A stretch of 64,000 bases of DNA, taken from the NCBI GenBank assembly GCA_018806915.1, contig JAGKQI010000037.1, forward strand, positions 308,329 to 372,328. Direction: 5' to 3'. The notes under the pieces were generated by a model. It saw nothing but the letters and a program-made list of their open reading frames with translations, did no database searches and was not told where the DNA came from. The translations under genes and the position numbers were made by a program. Of the stretch, positions 32,218 through 43,200 are shown one piece after another (position 1 is the stretch's first letter; each line of letters begins with the position of its first letter). Origin of the DNA: Phytophthora colocasiae. Taxonomy: Eukaryota; Oomycota; Peronosporomycetes; Peronosporales; Peronosporaceae.

Positions 32218-32919
32218 TCCTAAGTCAAATACACGCACAATCACCATCACAAACACAAACCACGCACCCACACACACAACATAGCTTCCTACGCCAAACG
32301 CGCCAGCAACACAACCTCCTTACGCCTCCTCGCTGCCACATACACGCATCGCTCTGCACTCGGCCGCTCTCACACTCTCAAACAGACCCCACTACTCATC
32401 TTGGCAGACCCAGCCTGCTGGCCTGTTGGCCTGTTGGCCTGCTAGTCTGTTGGCCTGTTGGGATGCTAACTGTCGCCGAGCACGAGGTTCGACACAACCG
32501 GAGAATGGGCACGACCATCTGGATTAACCCCCACGAGGGCATCGAAGGTGATACAGCCGAGCACACGACTAACTACCCCAGCTAGGCGCCGAAGCCGGAA
32601 ATCGGGACGATGTGCTCGTACGTTCCGCTTTACATGTATGATCTTTTAATCACGTGCGCGAAGGGTACTTCGCCGGTCCGCAATGCTGGCACAACCATGC
32701 GTCCACTATCGACCTACCGACGCCAGATGCTGCCACGGACAGTAGCGCGATAGTCAACAGTGACGAAGGCAAGGAGGAGCCAAAAGACGTAGTGTGGCGG
32801 CGTGTAGCAAAGGCAACAAAAGCAACACAAGCAACAAAAAGCAACACAAGCAAAGAAAAGCAAAGAAAAGCAAAGGCTGTGCTGAGTGTGAGTGTGTGAG
32901 TGTGCGTCGATAGATAAAA

Positions 32920-33023
32920 TCCGAGTGGCCGGAATCGAACCAGCGACCAATTGATTTCCGAGTATACTGAAACACAGTATAGAACACTACAGTCAATCGC
33001 TCTACCAACTGAGCTACACTCGG
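32920..33023 (-). tRNA. tRNA-Tyr(GUA), copy 21
   Basis: Intact, 806 bp spacing. The 9-bp run has extra single A bases that break the 9-bp phase. Confidence 0.95.
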
Positions 33024-33707
33024 TCCTAAGTCAAATACACGCACAATCACCATCACAAACACAAACCACGCACCCACACACAACATAGCTTCCTACGCCA
33101 AACGCGCCAGCAACACAACCTCCTTACGCCTCCTCGCTGCCACATACACGCATCGCTCTGCACTCGGCCGCTCTCACACTCTCAAACAGACCCCACTACT
33201 CATCTTGGCAGACCCAGCCTGCTGGCCTGTTGGCCTGTTGGCCTGCTAGTCTGTTGGCCTGTTGGGATGCTAACTGTCGCCGAGCACGAGGTTCGACACA
33301 ACCGGAGAATGGGCGACCATCTGGATTAACCCCACGAGGGCATCGAAGGTGATACAGCCGAGCACACGACTAACTACCCCAGCTAGGCGCCGAAGCCGAA
33401 ATCGGGACGATGTGCTCGTACGTTCCGCTTTACATGTATGATCTTTTAATCACGTGCGCGAAGGGTACTTCGCCGGTCCGCAATGCTGGCACAACCATGC
33501 GTCCACTATCGACCTACCGACGCCAGATGCTGCCACGGACAGTAGCGCGATAGTCAACAGTGACGAAGGCAAGGAGGAGCCAAAAGACGTAGTGTGGCGG
33601 CGTGTAGCAAAGGCAACAAAAGCAACACAAGCAACAAAGGCAACAAAAGCAAGAAAAGCAAAGGCTGTGCTGAGTGTGAGTGTGTGAGTGTGCGTCGATA
33701 GATAAAA

Positions 33708-33811
33708 TCCGAGTGGCCGGAATCGAACCAGCGACCAATTGATTTCCGAGTATACTGAAACACAGTATAGAACACTACAGTCAATCGCTCTACCAACTGA
33801 GCTACACTCGG
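33708..33811 (-). tRNA. tRNA-Tyr(GUA), copy 22
   Basis: Intact, 788 bp spacing, the shortest in the left array. Confidence 0.95.
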
Positions 33812-34500
33812 TCCTAAGTCAAATACACGCACAATCACCATCACAAACACAAACCACGCACCCACACACACAACATAGCTTCCTACGCCAAACGCGCCAG
33901 CAACACAACCTCCTTACGCCTCCTCGCTGCCACATACACGCATCGCTCTGCACTCTGCCGCTCTCACACTCTCAAACAGACCCCACTACTCATCTTGGCA
34001 GACCCAGCCTGCTGGCCTGTTGGCCTGTTGGCCTGCTAGTCTGTTGGCCTGTTGGGATGCTAACTGTCGCCGAGCACGAGGTTCGACACAACCGGAGAAT
34101 GGGCACGACCATCTGGATTAACCCCCACGAGGGCATCGAAGGTGATACAGCCGAGCACACGACTAACTACCCCAGCTAGGCGCCGAAGCCGAAATCGGGA
34201 CGATGTGCTCGTACGTTCCGCTTTACATGTATGATCTTTTAATCACGTGCGCGAAGGGTACTTCGCCGGTCCGCAATGCTGGCACAACCATGCGTCCACT
34301 ATCGACCTACCGACGCCAGATGCTGCCACGGACAGTAGCGCGATAGTCAACAGTGACGAAGGCAAGGAGGAGCCAAAAGACGTAGTGTGGCGGCGTGTAG
34401 CAAAGGCAACAAAAGCAACACAAGCAACAAAAGCAAGAAAAGCAAGAAAAGCAAAGGCTGTGCTGAGTGTGAGTGTGTGAGTGTGCGTCGATAGATAAAA

Positions 34501-34604
34501 TCCGAGTGGCCGGAATCGAACCAGCGACCAATTGATTTCCGAGTATACTGAAACACAGTATAGAACACTACAGTCAATCGCTCTACCAACTGAGCTACAC
34601 TCGG
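34501..34604 (-). tRNA. tRNA-Tyr(GUA), copy 23
   Basis: Intact, 793 bp spacing. Carries the same 12-bp leader duplication as copy 17. Confidence 0.95.
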
Positions 34605-35321
34605 TCCTAAGTCAAATACACGCACAATCACCAGCACAATCACCATCACAAACACAAACCACGCACCCACACACAACATAGCCTCCTACGCCAAACACGC
34701 CAGCAACACAACCTCCTTACGCCTCCTCGCTGCCACATACACGCATCGCTCTGCACTCGGCCGCTCTCACACTCTCAAACAGACCCCACTACTCATCTTG
34801 GCAGACCCAGCCTGCTGGCCTGTTGGCCTGTTGGCCTGCTAGTCTGTTGGCCTGTTGGGATGCTAACTGTCGCCGAGCACGAGGTTCGACACAACCGGAG
34901 AATGGGCACGACCATCTGGATTGACCCCCACGAGGGCATCGAAGGTGATACAGCCGAGCACACGACTAACTACCCCAGCTAGGCGCCGAAGCCGAAATCG
35001 GGACGATGTGCTCGTACGTTCCGCTTTACATGTATGATCTTTTAATCACGTGCGCGAAGGGTACTTCGCCGGTCCGCAATGCTGGCACAACCATGCGTCC
35101 ACTATCGACCTACCGACGCCAGATGCTGCCACGGACAGTAGCGCGATAGTCAACAGTGACGAAGGCAAGGAGGAGCCAAAAGACGTAGTGTGGCGGCGTG
35201 TAGCAAAGGCAACAAAAGCAACAAAAGCAAGAAAAGCAAGAAAAGCAACAAAAGCAACAAAAGCAAGAAAAGCAAAGGCTGTGCTGAGTGTGAGTGTGTG
35301 AGTGTGCGTCGATAGATAAAA

Positions 35322-35425
35322 TCCGAGTGGCCGGAATCGAACCAGCGACCAATTGATTTCCGAGTATACTGAAACACAGTATAGAACACTACAGTCAATC
35401 GCTCTACCAACTGAGCTACACTCGG
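35322..35425 (-). tRNA. tRNA-Tyr(GUA), copy 24
   Basis: Intact, 821 bp spacing, eight 9-bp units and no CAAGCAACA variant. Confidence 0.95.
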
Positions 35426-36114
35426 TCCTAAGTCAAACACACGCACAATCACCATCACAAACACAAACCACGCACCCACACACACAACATAGCTTCCTAC
35501 GCCAAACGCGCCAGCAACACAACCTCCTTACGCCTCCTCGCTGCCACATACACGCATCGCTCTGCACTCGGCCGCTCTCACACTCTCAAACAGACCCCAC
35601 TACTCATCTTGGCAGACCCAGCCTGCTGGCCTGTTGGCCTGTTGGCCTGCTAGTCTGTTGGCCTGTTGGGATGCTAACTGTCGCCGAGCACGAGGTTCGA
35701 CACAACCGGAGAATGGGCACGACCATCTGGATTAACCCCCACGAGGGCATCGAAGGTGATACAGCCGAGCACACGACTAACTACCCCAGCTAGGCGCCGA
35801 AGCCGAAATCGGGACGATGTGCTCGTACGTTCCGCTTTACATGTATGATCTTTTAATCACGTGCGCGAAGGGTACTTCGCCGGTCCGCAATGCTGGCACA
35901 ACCATGCGTCCACTATCGACCTACCGACGCCAGATGCTGCCACGGACAGTAGCGCGATAGTCAACAGTGACGAAGGCAAGGAGGAGCCAAAAGACGTAGT
36001 GTGGCGGCGTGTAGCAAAGGCAACAAAAGCAACACAAGCAAGAAAAGCAAGAAAAGCAAGAAAAGCAAAGGCTGTGCTGAGTGTGAGTGTGTGAGTGTGC
36101 GTCGATAGATAAAA

Positions 36115-36218
36115 TCCGAGTGGCCGGAATCAGACCAGCGACCAATTGATTTCCGAGTATACTGAAACACAGTATAGAACACTACAGTCAATCGCTCTAC
36201 CAACTGAGCTACACTCGG
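36115..36218 (-). tRNA. tRNA-Tyr(GUA), copy 25, T-loop variant
   Basis: The T loop reads TCTGATT instead of TTCGATT, so the invariant C56 is lost and U55 is replaced by C. This damages both the B box and the G19-C56 contact, so the copy may be poorly transcribed or unstable. The rest is unchanged. First of four consecutive copies with this change. Confidence 0.8.
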
Positions 36219-36924
36219 TCCTAAGTCAAATACACGCACAATCACCATCACAAACACAAACCACGCACCCACACACACAACATAGCTTCCTACGCCAAAC
36301 GCGCCAGCAACACAACCTCCTTACGCCTCCTCGCTGCCACATACACGCATCGCTCTGCACTCGGCCGCTCTCACACTCTCAAACAGACCCCACTACTCAT
36401 CTTGGCAGACCCAGCCTGCTGGCCTGTTGGCCTGTTGGCCTGCTAGTCTGTTGGCCTGTTGGGATGCTAACTGTCGCCGAGCACGAGGTTCGACACAACC
36501 GGAGAATGGGCACGACCATCTGGATTGACCCCCACGAGGGCATCGAAGGTGATACAGCCGAGCACACGACTAACTACCCCAGCTAGGCGCCGAAGCCGAA
36601 ATCGGGACGATGTGCTCGTACGTTCCGCTTTACATGTATGATCTTTTAATCACGTGCGCGAAGGGTACTTCGCCGGTCCGCAATGCTGGCACAACCATGC
36701 GTCCACTATCGACCTACCGACGCCAGATGCTGCCACGGACAGTAGCGCGATAGTCAACAGTGACGAAGGCAAGGAGGAGCCAAAGACGTAGTGTGGCGGC
36801 GTGTAGCAAAGGCAACAAAAGCAACACAAGCAACAAAAGCAACACAAGCAAGAAAAGCAAGAAAAGCAAGAAAAGCAAAGGCTGTGCTGAGTGTGAGTGT
36901 GTGAGTGTGCGTCGATAGATAAAA

Positions 36925-37028
36925 TCCGAGTGGCCGGAATCAGACCAGCGACCAATTGATTTCCGAGTATACTGAAACACAGTATAGAACACTACAGTCA
37001 ATCGCTCTACCAACTGAGCTACACTCGG
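36925..37028 (-). tRNA. tRNA-Tyr(GUA), copy 26, T-loop variant
   Basis: Same T-loop change as copy 25. 810 bp spacing with eight 9-bp units. Confidence 0.8.
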
Positions 37029-37720
37029 TCCTAAGTCAAATACACGCACAATCACCATCACAAACACAAACCACGCACCCACACACACAACATAGCTTCC
37101 TACGCCAAACGCGCCAGCAACACAACCTCCTTACGCCTCCTCGCTGCCACATACACGCATCGCTCTGCACTCGGCCGCTCTCACACTCTCAAACAGACCC
37201 CACTACTCATCTTGGCAGACCCAGCCTGCTGGCCTGTTGGCCTGTTGGCCTGCTAGTCTGTTGGCCTGTTGGGATGCTAACTGTCGCCGAGCACGAGGTT
37301 CGACACAACCGGAGAATGGGCACGACCATCTGGATTGACCCTTACGAGGGCATCGAAGGTGATACAGCTGAGCACACGACTAACTACCCCAGCTAGGCGC
37401 CGAAGCCGAAATCGGGACGATGTGCTCGTACGTTCCGCTTTACATGTATGATCTTTTAATCACGTGCGCGAAGGGTACTTCGCCGGTCCGCAATGCTGGC
37501 ACAACCATGCGTCCACTATCGACCTACCGACGCCAGATGCTGCCACGGACAGTAGCGCGATAGTCAACAGTGACGAAGGCAAGGAGGAGCCAAAAGACGT
37601 AGTGTGGCGGCGTGTAGCAAAGGCAACAAAAGCAACACAAGCAACAAAAGCAGCAAGAAAAGCAAGAAAAGCAAAGGCTGTGCTGAGTGTGAGTGTGTGA
37701 GTGTGCGTCGATAGATAAAA

Positions 37721-37823
37721 TCCGAGTGGCCGGAATCAGACAGCGACCAATTGATTTCCGAGTATACTGAAACACAGTATAGAACACTACAGTCAATCGC
37801 TCTACCAACTGAGCTACACTCGG
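37721..37823 (-). pseudogene. tRNA-Tyr copy 27, T-arm variant with deletion
   Basis: Has the T-loop change and also lacks one base in the T stem (+ strand CAGACAGCG instead of CAGACCAGCG), so the gene is 103 bp and the T stem is disrupted. The spacer further on (38,155-38,205) also has unusual substitutions. Confidence 0.7.
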
Positions 37824-38510
37824 TCTAAGTCAAATACACGCACAATCACCATCACAAACACAAACCACGCACCCACACACACAACATAGCTTCCTACGCC
37901 AAACGCGCCAGCAACACAACACTCCTTACGCCTCCTCGCTGCCACATACACGCATCGCTCTGCACTCGGCCGCTCTCACACTCTCAAACAGACCCCACTA
38001 CTCATCTTGGCAGACCAGCCTGCTGGCCTGTTGGCCTGTTGGCCTGCTAGTCTGTTGGCCTGTTGGGATGCTAACTGTCGCCGAGCACGAGGTTCGACAC
38101 AACCGGAGAATGGGCACGACCATCTGGATTAACCCCACGAGGGCATCGAAGGTGATAAAGCCGAGCACACGACAAAATACCCCAGCAAGGCGCCCAAGCC
38201 GAAAAACGGACGATGTGCTCGTACGTTCCGCTTTACATGTATGATCTTTTAATCACGTGCGCGAAGGGTACTTCGCCGGTCCGCAATGCTGGCACAACCA
38301 TGCGTCCACTATCGACCTACCGACGCCAGATGCTGCCACGGACAGTAGCGCGATAGTCAACAGTGACGAAGGCAAGGAGGAGCCAAAAGACGTAGTGTGG
38401 CGGCGTGTAGCAAAGGCAACAAAAGCAACACAAGCAACAAAAGCAACAAAAGCAAGAAAAGCAAAGGCTGTGCTGAGTGTGAGTGTGTGAGTGTGCGTCG
38501 ATAGATAAAA

Positions 38511-38614
38511 TCCGAGTGGCCGGAATCAGACCAGCGACCAATTGATTTCCGAGTATACTGAAACACAGTATAGAACACTACAGTCAATCGCTCTACCAAC
38601 TGAGCTACACTCGG
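38511..38614 (-). tRNA. tRNA-Tyr(GUA), copy 28, T-loop variant
   Basis: Same T-loop change as copies 25-27, otherwise complete. 790 bp spacing. Confidence 0.8.
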
Positions 38615-39313
38615 TCCTAAGTCAAATACACGCACAATCACCATCACAAACACAAACCACGCACCCACACACACAACATAGCTTCCCTACGCCAAACGCG
38701 CCAGCAACACAACCTCCTTACGCCTCCTCGCTGCCACATACACGCATCGCTCTGCACTCGGCCGCTCTCACACTCTCAAACAGACCCCACTACTCATCTT
38801 GGCAGACCCAGCCTGCTGGCCTGTTGGCCTGTTGGCCTGCTAGTCTGTTGGCCTGTTGGGATGCTAACTGTCGCCGAGCACGAGGTTCGACACAACCGGA
38901 GAATGGGCACGACCATCTGGATTGACCCCAACGAGGGCATCGAAGGTGATACAGCCGAGCACACGACTAACTACCCCAGCTAGGCGCCGAAGCCGAAATC
39001 GGGACGATGTGCTCGTACGTTCCGCTTTACATGTATGATCTTTTAATCACGTGCGCGAAGGGTACTTCGCCGGTCCGCAATGCTGGCACAACCATGCGTC
39101 CACTATCGACCTACCGACGCCAGATGCTGCCACGGACAGTAGCGCGATAGTCAACAGTGACGAAGGCAAGGAGGAGCCAAAAGACGTAGTGTGGCGGCGT
39201 GTAGCAAAGGCAACAAAAGCAACACAAGCAACAAAAGCAACACAAGCAAGAAAAGCAAGAAAAGCAAAGGCTGTGCTGAGTGTGAGTGTGTGAGTGTGCG
39301 TCGATAGATAAAA

Positions 39314-39417
39314 TCCGAGTGGCCGGAATCGAACCAGCGACCAATTGATTTCCGAGTATACTGAAACACAGTATAGAACACTACAGTCAATCGCTCTACC
39401 AACTGAGCTACACTCGG
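39314..39417 (-). tRNA. tRNA-Tyr(GUA), copy 29
   Basis: Intact; the normal TTCGATT loop is back. 803 bp spacing, seven 9-bp units. Confidence 0.95.
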
Positions 39418-40117
39418 TCCTAAGTCAAATACACGCACAATCACCATCACAAACACAAACCACGCACCCACACACACACAACATAGCTTCCTACGCCAAA
39501 CGCGCCAGCAACACAACCTCCTTACGCCTCCTCGCTGCCACATACACGCATCGCTCTGCACTCGGCCGCTCTCACACTCTCAAACAGACCCCACTACTCA
39601 TCTTGGCAGACCCAGCCTGCTGGCCTGTTGGCCTGTTGGCCTGCTAGTCTGTTGGCCTGTTGGGATGCTAACTGTCGCCGAGCACGAGGTTCGACACAAC
39701 CGGAGAATGGGCACGACCATCTGGATTGACCCTTACGAGGGCATCGAAGGTGATACAGCTGAGCACACGACTAACTACCCCAGCTAGGCGCCGAAGCCGA
39801 AATCGGGACGATGTGCTCGTACGTTCCGCTTTACATGTATGATCTTTTAATCACGTGCGCGAAGGGTACTTCGCCGGTCCGCAATGCTGGCACAACCATG
39901 CGTCCACTATCGACCTACCGACGCCAGATGCTGCCACGGACAGTAGCGCGATGGTCAACAGTGGCGAAGGCAAGGAGCCAAAGACGTAGTGTGGCGGCGT
40001 GTAGCAAAGGCAACAAAAGCAACACAAGCAACAAAAGCAACAAAAGCAACAAAAGCAAAGCAAGAAAAGCAAGGCTGTGCTGAGTGTGAGTGTGTGAGTG
40101 TGCGTCGATAGATAAAA

Positions 40118-40221
40118 TCCGAGTGGCCGGAATCGAACCAGCGACCAATTGATTTCCGAGTATACTGAAACACAGTATAGAACACTACAGTCAATCGCTC
40201 TACCAACTGAGCTACACTCGG
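40118..40221 (-). tRNA. tRNA-Tyr(GUA), copy 30
   Basis: Intact, last copy on the - strand, 374 bp before the orientation switch. Its spacer shows more small indels (for example ATGGTCAACAGTGGCGAAGG) than earlier units. Confidence 0.95.
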
Positions 40222-43200
40222 TCCTAAGTCAAATACACGCACAATCACCATCACAAACACAAACCACGCACCCACACACACAACACGCTTCCTACGCCAA
40301 ACGCGCCAGCAACACAACCTCCTTACGCCTCCTCGCTGCCACATACACGCATCGCTCTGCACTCGGCCGCTCTCACACTCTCAAACAGACCCCACTACTC
40401 ATCTTGGCAGACCCAGCCTGCTGGCCTGTTGGCCTGTTGGCCTGCTAGTCTGTTGGCCTGTTGGGATGCTAACTGTCGCCGAGCACGGAGGTTCGACACA
40501 ACCGGAGAATAGGCACGACCATCTGGATTGACCCCACGAGGGCATCGAAGGTGATACAGCCGAGCACTATGTTACCCAGCTAGGCGCCGAAGCCGTGGGT
40601 TTATGTTGCCAGTTAATTGATTGTAGCATTCTGCGTGAAGTGTAGCTCCAGTTGTAGGGCGTGATTCGCATGCTGTGTTTCCGCTCGAAGATCAGTGGTC
40701 ACTGGTTGGCGCTATCGGGTGCATGGCACGCGCTCCGCACGCTCACTCAGCGCAATTCTTCTTGCTTTATTGCTTTGACTAACGTGTTGCTGTGCCGCTG
40801 CACTACATTTGCCTTCGTCACTGACCGACTATCACCATCCGTGAGGCATCCAAGTCGATAGATCGACAAATGTAGCATTACGGTGGCGAGTACGGCATGT
40901 TAGAAGTCTTTGCATGCAAAGCGGAGCAAATACGGCACATCGTCATCCCCGCATTCTTTCAGCGCAAAGGCTGGGTGAGTGTGGTATTCTGGTATCGGCT
41001 TCATATCACCTTCGATGATGCCACACACTCAATGATCGTCGTTCGTGTGCTTTTATTATTTAATAATCGAACCTCGTGCTCGGCGACAGTTAACAGCCAC
41101 GGCAGATAACTGAATTAACGAACCAACAGGCAAGCGGGATAATTCTAAGCGTAAGAGATTGAAGTGTGAACGGCCGAGTGCAGAGCGTGCGTGTACGGCT
41201 GCGCGCAAGTAAGGAAGACGTTGCTGGCGCGCTGGCGTAATAGAAACTATGTTATATGTGAACGTATTTGTGATGGTGATTGTAATGTGACTTAAGGACC
41301 GAGGTGTAACTCGGTTGAGCAGAGCAACAGTGTTCTGCTGCTGTGACCATTATACTCAGTGATTCGATTCCGACCATCGGATTGCATCTATCGACGCGCA
41401 CTCGCACTCACTGCTCAGCACGGCCACGCGCAGCGGCTGAACATTTAGCTGCGCGCTTTTTATTTTGCGCCGCCGCGCTGCTGCTAATCCTCGCTGCCTT
41501 CGTCGCATTGACTATCGCTATTCCGATGGCTGTATCTGGCGTCGATGGAGTCGATGAGCGTATTAATAGCCAGCACATTACTGTAGACCGGCGAAGCCGC
41601 CCCTTCGCGCGCGTATTCAGATACATGCTGAAGCCGGGCGTGCGAACATGTCCGGTTGCTGACCGGCTTACTAACCGAAATTGAGTGAATCGTGATGGCT
41701 CGGCTGTATCTGCTCGATAACCTCGATGAAGTGCCCGTTCCAGTTGTGACCTCATGCTCGGCGACAGTGCATCATCTGACAGATACCAGACTAGCGAATG
41801 AAACAACGACAGACCGGCGGGCGTCACTACCAAAGATAGTGAGTGGTATCTGTGAAGAGTGTGAGCGCTGGCGTGCAGACGATGCACCTGAAGAGGAGCA
41901 TAGGAAGATTTGGCGCGCTGGCGTTTGGCGTAAAGGAAATGTTGCGATGTGAGTGTGCTGCCGTGGCTGTGTTTGACTAGGACCAGGGATTAACCAGCTC
42001 GGTGTAGGCGATTGACAGTGTTCTATGCTGGCATGTTTCCGGTATAGCTCATCAGTCGGTCGCTGGTTCGATTCCGGCCACTCGGATTTCAATCGACGCG
42101 CATAACGCACTCACTCAGCACGGCTCTTTCTTAGCTGTCTTTGCGCTGCTTTTGCGCCGCCACGCTACGATAACAATATATTATGACCGACTATCGCGCT
42201 ACTCAATCCATGGCATCTAATATTAGATCGATGGCGGGACGGCATGTTTGTAAGCATTACGCAGCGGCGAGCGCGCTAAACCGCGTAAGATCATGCATGA
42301 AGCGGGACGGCCGACATCTCCCCGATTTCGGCTTCGGCTAGTCTTCAGTAGGGTGTGAAGTCATTGATGGCGCCGGCTGTATCGCAGCCTCGTCCGTGGG
42401 ATTAAATTCCAGATGGTTGACGCGCGTTCGGTTTGTGATCGAATCGATATGACGACGGTGACCGAGCGAACCGTGAACTAGCGGGCCAACAGGCCGGCCT
42501 GAGATCACTGAAAGTGTAATGCATATTCTTTTGTAGAGTACTAGGAAGGTATGATTTAACGCTCGCTGCTATGTTATTGATGTGTGAGTGCGTAGTTGTG
42601 ATTATTAGCATTAACTGATGGCAGGTTTAGTATATCCCGATTGACAGAGCGATTGAACTAATGAGTGATTCTATGCTGATGTTTCAGTAATACTCGGAAT
42701 CGTTGTCTGCTACGTAATGTTGCTTTGTTGCAGCTTTACGCGCCGCTATGCGATCATTGCCTTCGTCGCTTGTTATCATCGTGGTATCGAATGGACGCAT
42801 GTTAATAGCCAACATTACGGGCGAGTACCTTCGCATTGTTCTAAGGTATGCGCATGTAAGCGGTTTGTACTGAGCGGCGTCCCGATTTCGAGAAACCATT
42901 TCGCCGAAGGTAGTTCAGTGTGTATTCAACATGCCTTCGATTTTCGTGAAGTCAATCCGATGAATCATTCATTCCGGTATCGAACCTGTGCTCGGCGTGC
43001 TTTAGCAGGTAACAGACTAGCCTGAGCCAACGAACCAGACCAGCGAATAGCGTCTGCGCAGATGAGTAGTCTCTGTTTGGAGACGTGCGTCGGGAGTGAT
43101 GCGTATGTGGCGGCGCGTACGGCGTTGTGGGCGCGTTGGCATAAGTATGATGATGGTGTTTGTGATGGTGATTGTGGCATTGTGTGACTTAGGACCAGTG

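Larger units (their letters stand above)
16373..40595 (-). repeat. Tandem array of 30 units of about 793 bp, each with one tRNA-Tyr gene
   Basis: The unit length, measured between tRNA copies, is 788-821 bp; most length differences are multiples of 9 from an internal minisatellite. Going 5' to 3' on the - strand, a unit holds a CA/GT-rich leader, the tRNA, TTTT, a run of 9-bp repeats (TTTTGTTGC type), about 250 bp of spacer with the hairpin GCGAAG-TACC-CTTCGC, a further spacer ending in an 8-bp minisatellite (ACAGGCCA type), then about 150 bp to the next leader. Neighbouring units are nearly identical, differing at scattered single bases shared in blocks, as expected from unequal exchange or gene conversion. 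The layout resembles a 5S rDNA array with tRNA-Tyr in place of 5S. Reading frames of up to 146 codons recur in every unit but run through the tRNA and minisatellites, and are not genes. Confidence 0.95.

Noticed and set aside
16373..40595. Recurring ORFs of 74-164 codons in every array unit, some hydrophobic (Leu- or Cys-rich) and some ending in KAKAVLSVSV
   Set aside because: They run through the tRNA gene and the 9-bp and 8-bp minisatellites, use non-ATG starts in part, exist on both strands at the same place, and their length changes with minisatellite copy number. Noncoding shadows.
16373..40595. CRISPR-like array (regular repeats with spacers)
   Set aside because: Units are about 793 bp and the intervening sequence is itself conserved; the sequence is eukaryotic. 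There are no unique spacers.
16373..40595. 5S rDNA or other rRNA tandem array
   Set aside because: The conserved gene folds as tRNA-Tyr with anticodon GUA; no 5S, 18S or 28S sequence is recognised in the unit.
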